Below the pieces are notes generated by a model, which searched no databases, had not been told where the DNA came from, and saw only the letters and a program-made list of their open reading frames with translations. This document shows, piece by piece, positions 58,120-64,000 of a stretch of DNA of 64,000 bases; the first letter of the stretch is position 1, and each line of letters begins with the position of its first letter. This stretch comes from Sphingobium soli. Lineage in GTDB: Bacteria > Pseudomonadota > Alphaproteobacteria > Sphingomonadales > Sphingomonadaceae. The position numbers were made by a program, and so were the translations under genes. The DNA is taken from NCBI RefSeq assembly GCF_020782245.1, contig NZ_JAJGNP010000001.1, positions 124,001-188,000 on the forward strand, in the 5' to 3' direction.

Positions 58120-58724
58120 TGGACAAACTGACCACGGTCGAAGGACGGGCCTATCCGTTCGGAATGAAGAATGTCGACACCGACATCGTCATTCCCGCCC
58201 ATTGGCTCAAGACGATTTCGCGCAGCGGCCTTGGCGAAGGTGCATTTGAAGTGCTGCGCAAGGAACCGGGCAACGTTTTTGACGATCCCGACTATGCCGG
58301 CAGCCCGATCCTGATCGCTGGCGACAATTTCGGATGCGGGTCCAGTCGCGAACATGCTGCCTGGGCGTTGGCGGACCTTGGCATCAAAGTGGTGATTGCG
58401 CCCAGCTTTTCCGATATTTTTTCGGGCAACGCGTTCAAGAACGGCATTTTGACGGTCGTCCTGCCGCAAGAAGCGGTCGATCGTCTGATGCAGGTTGCGA
58501 AGACCGATCCCATCCATATCGATCTGGAAGCGCAAAGCGTCACCACGCCTTTTCAGGACCGCTTTCACTTTGAAATTGACCCTTTCCGCAAACATTGTCT
58601 GCTCGGTGGGCTGGATGAAATCGGCCTGACATTGGGACAGGCCGACAATATCGACAGCTATGAAGCGCGACAAGCGCAGGAACGGCCCTGGATCGCCCCC
58701 TCCCCTGCTCGGGCCGTTGCGTAA
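58119..58724 (+). CDS. leuD: 3-isopropylmalate dehydratase, small subunit
   Basis: 201 residues. Swivel-domain partner of LeuC. Clear motifs: [35 protein letters not shown] and [14 protein letters not shown]. The start overlaps the stop of the 37-residue ORF by one base. It is followed by a 57-base gap and the DUF1476 gene. Confidence 0.96.
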   Translation: MDKLTTVEGRAYPFGMKNVDTDIVIPAHWLKTISRSGLGEGAFEVLRKEPGNVFDDPDYAGSPILIAGDNFGCGSSREHAAWALADLGIKVVIAPSFSDIFSGNAFKNGILTVVLPQEAVDRLMQVAKTDPIHIDLEAQSVTTPFQDRFHFEIDPFRKHCLLGGLDEIGLTLGQADNIDSYEARQAQERPWIAPSPARAVA

Positions 58725-58781
58725 TTCGCTGCTTGTCCGTATCACATTTTCGCAACAGGCCATCCAACGGGGCATAAACAC

Positions 58782-59105
58782 ATGACCACCTTCGACGATC
58801 GCGAAAAAGCGTTCGAAAATATGTTCGCGCATGATCAGGAGATGGAGTTCCGGATCCAGGCGCGCCGCAACCGGCTTCTTGGCGAATGGGCCGCAGCGAA
58901 GATGGGCCTGACGCCCGAGGAAACCGACGCCTATGCCAAGGCCGTCGTCCAAGCCGACTTTGAAGAAGCAGGCGATGAAGATGTCATTCGCAAATTATTT
59001 GGCGACATGACGCAAGCCGGGATCACCATAGACGAAGCGGGCGTACGCGCGGCGTTGGAAGAACAGGCGGTGATCGCCCGTCGTATGTTCATCGAAGCAC
59101 AGTAA
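58782..59105 (+). CDS. DUF1476 protein: ATP synthase zeta inhibitor subunit
   Basis: 107 residues. The DUF1476 family is the zeta subunit of alphaproteobacterial F1F0-ATP synthase, a reverse-rotation inhibitor characterised in Paracoccus denitrificans. The family start FDDREKAFENMFAHDQEMEFRI-type helix is present (residues 5-26), with RNRLLGEWAAAKMGLT and VRAALEEQAVIARRM. Four helices are predicted by eye. No atp genes are adjacent; it neighbours bolA and a glutaredoxin. Confidence 0.88.
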   Translation: MTTFDDREKAFENMFAHDQEMEFRIQARRNRLLGEWAAAKMGLTPEETDAYAKAVVQADFEEAGDEDVIRKLFGDMTQAGITIDEAGVRAALEEQAVIARRMFIEAQ

Positions 59106-59119
59106 GGGGCGCGACGACG

Positions 59120-59353
59120 ATGCCCATGGCCGCTGACGATATTGCGCAGATGATTCGGGCTGCGATTCCCGATGCCCAGGTCGAAATTACGGACCTGGCA
59201 GGCGATGGCGACCATTATGCTGCGCGCGTCGTGTCGGAAAGTTTCCGGGGGATGAGCCGGGTCGCGCAACAGCGCGCGGTTTATGCCGCCCTTGGCGGGC
59301 GCATGGGCGGTGTTCTCCACGCCTTGCAACTGACGACGGCGGTTCCCAACTAA
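59120..59353 (+). CDS. BolA family protein (IbaG-like)
   Basis: 77 residues. BolA-type proteins bind monothiol glutaredoxins and help traffic iron-sulfur clusters. Visible: IRAAIPDAQVEITDLAGDGDHYAARVV, then the conserved SFRGMSRVAQQRAVYAAL helix and GGVLHALQL. It lacks a marked signal and is cytoplasmic. The neighbouring CGFS glutaredoxin 46 bases downstream is the expected partner. Start ATG 59120, with a second ATG two codons later. Confidence 0.9.
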   Translation: MPMAADDIAQMIRAAIPDAQVEITDLAGDGDHYAARVVSESFRGMSRVAQQRAVYAALGGRMGGVLHALQLTTAVPN

Positions 59354-59399
59354 CGCAGGGTGAGAATGCGCCCAACAGGGTCGCGACAGAAAGAATTGG

Positions 59400-59741
59400 A
59401 TGACTATAATGACCGACGCCGTGCAGCAGCGGATCGCGCAGATCGTAAGTGGCCATGATGTGGTGCTGTTCATGAAGGGCACCCCGCTCTTTCCCCAATG
59501 CGGTTTTTCCAGCCGCGCTATCGCCATATTGGAGCATCTGGGCGTGGGCTACGAGACGGTCGACGTGCTGCAGGATCAGGCTATCCGTCAGGGTATCAAG
59601 GCCTATTCCGATTGGCCGACGATCCCGCAGCTGTACGTGAAGGGCGAGTTTGTCGGCGGCAGCGACATTATGATGGAAATGTATGAAGCGGGCGAACTTA
59701 GCCAGCTCATGACTGACCAGGGCGTCGCTCCAGCCAACTGA
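59400..59741 (+). CDS. grxD: Monothiol glutaredoxin (Grx4 type)
   Basis: 113 residues. The active site CGFS in PQCGFSSRAIAIL and the WPTIPQLYVKGEFVGGSDI block mark a monothiol glutaredoxin that carries 2Fe-2S clusters. It pairs functionally with the BolA protein just upstream. ATG 59400 is used; ATG 59409 is also possible. It is followed by a terminator. Confidence 0.95.
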   Translation: MTIMTDAVQQRIAQIVSGHDVVLFMKGTPLFPQCGFSSRAIAILEHLGVGYETVDVLQDQAIRQGIKAYSDWPTIPQLYVKGEFVGGSDIMMEMYEAGELSQLMTDQGVAPAN

Positions 59742-59764
59742 ACGGCGATTGGATATATTTAAAG

Positions 59765-59795
59765 AGGCGGTCCGCGACGCGGGCCGCCTTTTTTG
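59765..59795 (+). terminator. Terminator downstream of grxD
   Basis: AGGCGGTCC (59765-59773) pairs with GGGCCGCCT (59781-59789), 9 base pairs including one G-T, followed by six Ts, 24 bases after the grxD stop. Confidence 0.85.
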
Positions 59796-60128
59796 TACCG
59801 GTCATATTCGAAACCTGTGGTTGCGTTCTTCGCCTGCCCCAATGTCTGCTCTTGAGCGGTCCAGGATGCGCCTTTGCACCGAGGAAGCTGCGCCTTCATC
59901 CCGCTAGTGATGGCGGTTGCGGATCGCCTCTTCGGTGAAGATATCGCCGGCAAAAAGCTTTATGCAGTCCGCATGACGCGTTGCGGTTCAAGGCCGGCGC
60001 GTGCATTCCCTCCTTACATTGCGCTCCCTTTCAGCCCGGACGCTTACGAATAAGAGCCGGCAGCGCGCAGCGGCGGACAAATGATAGGCGGCGTCGTCTT
60101 CGCACGACGCTGGCAAAATGGCACAAGA
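59796..60128. other. Non-coding interval between grxD and ftsH
   Basis: About 330 bases with terminators at both ends and no credible gene. On the minus strand a short frame ending at 59906 reads CIKLFAGDIFTEEAIRNRHH before a stop; it looks protein-like but has no start codon and no upstream continuation, so it may be the end of a lost gene. A 64-codon minus-strand frame across the same area shows no family features. Confidence 0.45.
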
Positions 60129-60156
60129 AAGGGCGCGACCTCATGGCCGCGCCCTT
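60129..60156. terminator. Terminator of ftsH
   Basis: AAGGGCGCG (60129-60137) and CGCGCCCTT (60148-60156) form a perfect 9-base-pair stem, 10-base loop; on the minus strand it is followed by TCTTG, 22 bases beyond the ftsH stop. Confidence 0.8.
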
Positions 60157-60177
60157 ATTATTCATGCGCTGTTTAGC

Positions 60178-62130
60178 TTATGCGCCAGCAGGCTTAGGAT
60201 CGCCAAACGGACCTTTGCGCTTGCGGATCCGGGGTATGGACGAACCAACCGCTGGAATGACCGAAGGCTTGATCGTGGTGCCGTCGTCTCGCGTGATCTC
60301 GCCCTGCTCGAGCAGCGTCTTGATTTCTTCGCCGGTCAGCGTCTCATATTCCAGCATGGCATTGGCGAGAAGGTGCAACTGGTCCTCATGACCTTTCAAC
60401 AGGTCCTGCGCGCGGGCGTAGCCCTGCTCGACCAAACCTCGTATTTCCTTGTCGATCAGCTTGGCCGTCTCGTCCGACATATGCACGCGCTGGCTTTGCG
60501 AATAGCCGAGGAAGGTTTCCCCCTGCTGTTCTTCATATTGCAGCGGGCCCAGCTTGTCGGACATGCCCCACTGGGTCACCATGTCGCGGGCCAGCTTGGT
60601 GGCATATTGGATATCGCCCGATGCGCCCGATGACACCTTGTCATAGCCGAAGATGATTTCTTCGGCCACGCGCCCGCCCATGGCGACGGCCATGTTCGCA
60701 TGCATCTTGTCGCGATGATAGCTGTAGCTGTCACGTTCGGGTAGGCGCATGACCATGCCCAGAGCGCGGCCACGCGGAATGATGGTCGCCTTATGAATTG
60801 GGTCGGAGGCGGGTTCATGCATCGCGACGATCGCATGGCCCGCTTCATGATAGGCGGTCATCTTCTTTTCGTCGTCGGTCATGACCATCGAGCGACGCTC
60901 GCTGCCCATCATCACCTTGTCCTTCGCGGCCTCGAACTCGTCCATGGCGACCAGGCGCTTGCCCCGCCGAGCAGCCATCAACGCCGCTTCGTTGACCAGG
61001 TTGGCCAGGTCCGCACCCGAGAAACCCGGCGTGCCGCGCGCGATGGTGCGGGGATCGACGTCAGGGGCAAGCGGAACCTTCTTCATGTGCACGGCGAGAA
61101 TCTTTTCACGGCCATCGATGTCGGGACGCGGCACCACGACCTGACGATCGAAACGGCCAGGACGCAGCAGCGCAGGGTCAAGCACATCAGGACGGTTGGT
61201 GGCCGCGACGATGATAATACCCTCATTGGCTTCAAAGCCGTCCATTTCGACCAGCAGCTGGTTCAACGTCTGCTCGCGCTCGTCATTACCGTTGCCCAGG
61301 CCCGCGCCACGATGCCGGCCGACCGCATCGATTTCGTCGATGAAGACAATACACGGCGCATTCTTCTTCGCCTGCTCGAACATGTCACGCACGCGGCTGG
61401 CGCCAACGCCGACGAACATCTCGACAAAGTCCGAACCTGAAATGGTGAAGAAGGGAACGCCCGCCTCACCAGCGATCGCGCGTGCCAACAAGGTCTTGCC
61501 CGTGCCCGGTGAACCAACGAGCAAGGCGCCCTTGGGAATCTTGCCGCCCAGACGCGCAAATTTGCTTGGGTCCTTCAAAAACTCGACGATCTCCTGAAGT
61601 TCCTCACGCGCCTCGTCGATCCCAGCAACGTCGTCGAACGTCACCTTGCCGTGCTTTTCGGTCAGCAGCTTGGCCTTGGATTTGCCAAAGCCCATCGCCC
61701 CGCCAGCACCGCCGCCTTTCTGCATCTGACGCAGGACAAAGAACGCGATGCCCAGAATCAGCAGGAATGGAAGCGACTGATAGATGAGGATCATCCAGAA
61801 GCTGGGCTGTTCCTCCGCCTGCCCCGAATATTTGACATTAAAGTCGTCCAGCATCTTGGGCAGGCCCGGATCATTGACCGGAACGGTGCTGAACTTCTGC
61901 CCGCTCGACAATGTGCCAGTGATGCGGTCAGGCGCGATGGCCACGTCCTTGACCTGCCCTTCCTGCACTTTGGACCGGAATTCGGAATAGGCGATGCCGG
62001 TGCCCGCCGTCGTGGCGGTGCGGCTGTCGAACAGTGAAACGAACAGCAACAGGGCAACGATCACGCCTGCCCAAATCATCGCGCTCTTGATCCAGGGATT
62101 GCCCTGCGGGTCTTTCTCGTCGTTCATCAT
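60178..62130 (-). CDS. ftsH: ATP-dependent zinc metalloprotease FtsH
   Basis: 650 residues from ATG 62130. A hexameric inner-membrane protease that degrades misfolded membrane proteins and regulatory substrates. Two N-terminal transmembrane helices (about residues 15-35 and 100-125), AAA domain with Walker [34 protein letters not shown], and zinc site HEAGHAIVA in the peptidase domain. A GTG just upstream could also start it. It follows tilS and a small membrane ORF on the same strand, matching the tilS-ftsH order of many bacteria. Confidence 0.97.
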   Translation of the reverse strand: MMNDEKDPQGNPWIKSAMIWAGVIVALLLFVSLFDSRTATTAGTGIAYSEFRSKVQEGQVKDVAIAPDRITGTLSSGQKFSTVPVNDPGLPKMLDDFNVKYSGQAEEQPSFWMILIYQSLPFLLILGIAFFVLRQMQKGGGAGGAMGFGKSKAKLLTEKHGKVTFDDVAGIDEAREELQEIVEFLKDPSKFARLGGKIPKGALLVGSPGTGKTLLARAIAGEAGVPFFTISGSDFVEMFVGVGASRVRDMFEQAKKNAPCIVFIDEIDAVGRHRGAGLGNGNDEREQTLNQLLVEMDGFEANEGIIIVAATNRPDVLDPALLRPGRFDRQVVVPRPDIDGREKILAVHMKKVPLAPDVDPRTIARGTPGFSGADLANLVNEAALMAARRGKRLVAMDEFEAAKDKVMMGSERRSMVMTDDEKKMTAYHEAGHAIVAMHEPASDPIHKATIIPRGRALGMVMRLPERDSYSYHRDKMHANMAVAMGGRVAEEIIFGYDKVSSGASGDIQYATKLARDMVTQWGMSDKLGPLQYEEQQGETFLGYSQSQRVHMSDETAKLIDKEIRGLVEQGYARAQDLLKGHEDQLHLLANAMLEYETLTGEEIKTLLEQGEITRDDGTTIKPSVIPAVGSSIPRIRKRKGPFGDPKPAGA

Positions 62131-62227
62131 CACTCTCTTTCACCCGCCAAGATAGGGCACGCCCGCAAAAGCGCAAGCACAGCGCACGCCCGTGTACGAC
62201 ATGGGATTTACCAGGGCGAGTCGACGG

Positions 62228-62419
62228 TCAAACGAGCCCAGCGATGGTCAGCGCGAGATAGCCGAGCGCTAAAGCTAAACCCGCGGACAGGCCGCAGAGC
62301 AGATATCCGATGTAGAGCAGCAGCGGCGGATGGGGCCGCGCCAGATTTCGATTGCGCTGGGCAGCCGAGAGGATGACGCTCGCCAACAGGCCATAGGATA
62401 GGGCCGCAAATTCAAACAT
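62228..62419 (-). CDS. Small two-helix membrane protein
   Basis: 63 residues, mostly hydrophobic. Two helices are suggested, FAALSYGLLASVILSAA and a second one after RNRNLARPHPP, running YIGYLLCGLSAGLALALGY onward. It lies between tilS and ftsH on the same strand, with AGGA about 10 bases before ATG 62419 and a possible promoter upstream. No family recognised. A real gene is plausible because the position is conserved-operon-like, but the evidence is only hydrophobicity and context. Confidence 0.45.
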   Translation of the reverse strand: MFEFAALSYGLLASVILSAAQRNRNLARPHPPLLLYIGYLLCGLSAGLALALGYLALTIAGLV

Positions 62420-62518
62420 GCACGAATAGTCCTGCCAGAAAGCCTGCTCGATAGCATAGCGATGGTTAACCGACTGCCATTCTGCGGAAAAAATCGGCGA
62501 AGCGTTAGACAGGCGCGC

Positions 62519-62547
62519 TATCCTGTGGAACCTTTTTGCGCCGTCAA
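62519..62547 (-). promoter_or_regulatory. Possible promoter for the small ORF and ftsH
   Basis: Minus strand TTGACG (62542-62547), 17 bases, then AGGATA (62519-62524). The -35 is good and the -10 poor. It overlaps the tilS stop, so ftsH could be expressed apart from tilS. Confidence 0.35.
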
Positions 62548-63488
62548 TTGCGGGGAGGAGCGGGCCGTAATGTCCAGATGGCTCCCCCTTTCAGCAGCCA
62601 GTCGCCCAGGCTGGCCTGATGCCCTGTTGCCGCTGCCTGCAGGGCGCGGTCGAGGCTTTCGCCGCGCGGCGGCTTCGAACCGGCCAGCATCAGCATGTGC
62701 AGGACCAACCGGCGAAGATATTCGCGCGGAAAGTCGGTACGCACGAGCCTCCATCCGTCACCATCCGCGCGAATATATTGATCGGCCAGTTGGGTGACGC
62801 TCCACAGGATCGCCGCCTCTGCATCCGCCAGGGCTGCCGCACTGCGCGTAGCGGCCTGTGCATCCAACCATGTCGCGCCGGATAGCGCCATGCGCAGGGT
62901 GGCCCGATCGAAACGCCTGTCACGGTTTGATGGGTCCTGCACATAAGGCAGGCCTTCGCGATCGACAAACGCCTGCAACATGGCCTTGCGTTCCCCGAGC
63001 AACGGCCGGATTACGCGCCCCGAAACAGCGCGCACCCCCGCAAGTCCTCCGATACCCGATCCTCGGTTGAGGCGCATCACCAGCGTTTCGAGTTGGTCGT
63101 CTGCGTGGTGGGCGGTCATGATCCAGTCAATGGCGTGAGACGCGCGCCAGGCCTCTATCAATCGGTAACGCGTGGTCCGCGCCCACGCTTGTACATTACC
63201 TGTCACCGTCGCATCCGCGATCAGTGTAACATGCTCGATGCCATGCGCGACACACCATCGCGCCACCAACGCTGCCTCGTCAGCGGATTCCCGCCGCAAG
63301 CCATGATCAACCGTCACCGCGGCTACGCGCCCCGGGAAGGCGGACGCGGCGAGGCAAAGCAAAGCCATGCTGTCCGGCCCGCCGGAAACGGCTATGCCAA
63401 AGCGGATCGCCGGATCATCGCCGACCAGCGCGGATGTCGCATCGACCAGCCGCGTCTGAAACGCGGCACTGTCGCCTGTCAGTTGCAC
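62544..63488 (-). CDS. tilS: tRNA(Ile)-lysidine synthetase
   Basis: 314 residues. Modifies cytidine 34 of the CAT-anticodon tRNA-Ile to lysidine so it reads AUA. The PP-loop ATP motif SGGPDSMALL is at about residue 35, TVDHGLRRES and MTAHHADDQLET follow. The protein is short relative to E. coli TilS and lacks most of the C-terminal domains, which is usual in alphaproteobacteria. Its first codons overlap the end of cpoB by 10 bases. Confidence 0.95.
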   Translation of the reverse strand: MQLTGDSAAFQTRLVDATSALVGDDPAIRFGIAVSGGPDSMALLCLAASAFPGRVAAVTVDHGLRRESADEAALVARWCVAHGIEHVTLIADATVTGNVQAWARTTRYRLIEAWRASHAIDWIMTAHHADDQLETLVMRLNRGSGIGGLAGVRAVSGRVIRPLLGERKAMLQAFVDREGLPYVQDPSNRDRRFDRATLRMALSGATWLDAQAATRSAAALADAEAAILWSVTQLADQYIRADGDGWRLVRTDFPREYLRRLVLHMLMLAGSKPPRGESLDRALQAAATGHQASLGDWLLKGGAIWTLRPAPPRN

Positions 63489-64000
63489 TTCGCCTGAGCG
63501 CGCCCCTTGTCCATCATCGTGCGCAGGCCCGATGACAGGCTGGTTCCATAGACCTGATCCAATTCCTGATAGACTTTGCAGGCGTCCGCCGGCTTTTTCA
63601 GCTGAATGAGGGCTTCGCCCAGATAGGCCAGGCTATCTGCGGCGCGATCGCCGCGGGGGCGCTTCTGGTAATTTTCGTAAAAGGCAACGGAGGCGAGCGC
63701 TGGCTTGCCGTCATCCAGATAGGCGCGGCCAAGCAAATTCTGCGCGCGGCTGGCGACCGAGTTGTCCCCATATTTGTCGACAGTGGCTTTCAACTGCGCC
63801 TGCGCCTCCGGATAGAATTTGGCGTCCCACAAGCGAAAACCATATGTGTAAGCGTCATTGGCTTCGTCGCCGCTATTGGGCCGCTCGATCGCCGCGACTG
63901 CCGTCTTGCGCGCCTCGCTGGCACCAGCCGGCGCTGAGGGTTTGGCGGCGGCAGGCTTGGCTGGCGTTGGTTCAGCGGGCGCTGGCGCAGCGCTCGCGTT
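63479..64000 (-). CDS. cpoB: Cell division coordinator CpoB/YbgF (C-terminal part, runs off the window)
   Basis: At least 173 residues; the N-terminus is beyond base 64000. The visible part begins with an Ala/Pro/Lys-rich linker, then NDAYTYGFRLWDAKFYPEAQ and three tetratricopeptide repeats (LLGRAYLDDGKPALASVAFY; SLAYLGEALIQLKKPADAC). CpoB is a periplasmic Tol-Pal partner that links outer-membrane constriction to wall synthesis. The frame stays open to the window edge. It overlaps tilS by 10 bases. Confidence 0.88.
   Translation of the reverse strand, partial: NASAAPAPAEPTPAKPAAAKPSAPAGASEARKTAVAAIERPNSGDEANDAYTYGFRLWDAKFYPEAQAQLKATVDKYGDNSVASRAQNLLGRAYLDDGKPALASVAFYENYQKRPRGDRAADSLAYLGEALIQLKKPADACKVYQELDQVYGTSLSSGLRTMMDKGRAQAKCN

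Noticed and set aside
59759..59953. 64-codon minus-strand frame downstream of grxD
   Set aside because: It overlaps the grxD terminator, lacks a ribosome site and has no recognisable features.

Overview
The window is a chromosomal segment from a high-GC alphaproteobacterium, most likely a sphingomonad (Sphingomonas/Sphingobium/Sphingopyxis type). The inference rests on protein sequences read by eye: an HrcA/RNase PH neighbourhood, an mdh-sucD-sucA-sucB-lpd cluster, an NADP isocitrate dehydrogenase of the eukaryote-like type, a DUF1476 ATP synthase inhibitor, and a bamA cluster that lacks the lipid A genes. No prophage, insertion sequence, CRISPR array or integrase is visible. Most of the segment is dense housekeeping sequence.

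Layout. 1-8.0 kb: partial hrcA, a DUF6438 lipoprotein, rph, rdgB, a second lipoprotein, hemW, a TPR protein, an RsmB-type rRNA methyltransferase and guaB. 8.2-18.5 kb: a TCA block on the minus strand (lpd, sucB, sucA, sucD, mdh, zapE, a thioesterase, sdhB). sucC and sdhA/C/D are absent, and a candidate C-rich small RNA lies upstream of mdh. 18.7-21.3 kb: a three-gene translationally coupled operon of unknown purpose (CDP-glycerol-transferase-like protein, CDP-alcohol phosphatidyltransferase with an extra N-terminal domain, HIT protein), next to tRNA-Arg(CCT). 21.5-27.7 kb: DUF1178, nitrilase and grxC, then comF, a methyltransferase, an SDR, a phosphoesterase, a lipid kinase and rpmE.

27.8-40.7 kb: the conserved translation/envelope cluster, read in the minus direction: rpsB, tsf, [a 513-aa methyltransferase on the other strand], pyrH, frr, uppS, cdsA, dxr, rseP, bamA, skp/ompH, fabZ. 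lpxD and lpxA are missing from their usual places, which fits replacement of lipid A by glycosphingolipids in this group. Divergent from rpsB is a strong promoter overlapped by a perfect alphaproteobacterial LexA box, leading into a 77-residue single-helix membrane protein. This is the best candidate in the window for an undescribed system, a possible SOS-induced small membrane effector. 41.2-45.8 kb: pssA, psd, icd and a GNAT-nitrilase fusion.

45.8-51.1 kb: a repeat-bearing gap, a lower-GC AAA ATPase, nagZ, a SPOR protein, argS and a lipoprotein. 51.2-59.7 kb: ispH, thrB, rnhA, a Tat-exported DUF885 protein, a GST, then leuC, an unlisted 37-residue coupled ORF, leuD, DUF1476, bolA and a monothiol glutaredoxin. 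60.2-64.0 kb: ftsH, a small two-helix protein, tilS and partial cpoB on the minus strand. Isoprenoid (dxr, uppS, ispH), phospholipid (cdsA, pssA, psd), fatty acid (fabZ) and outer-membrane (bamA, skp, rseP, cpoB) functions are strongly represented.
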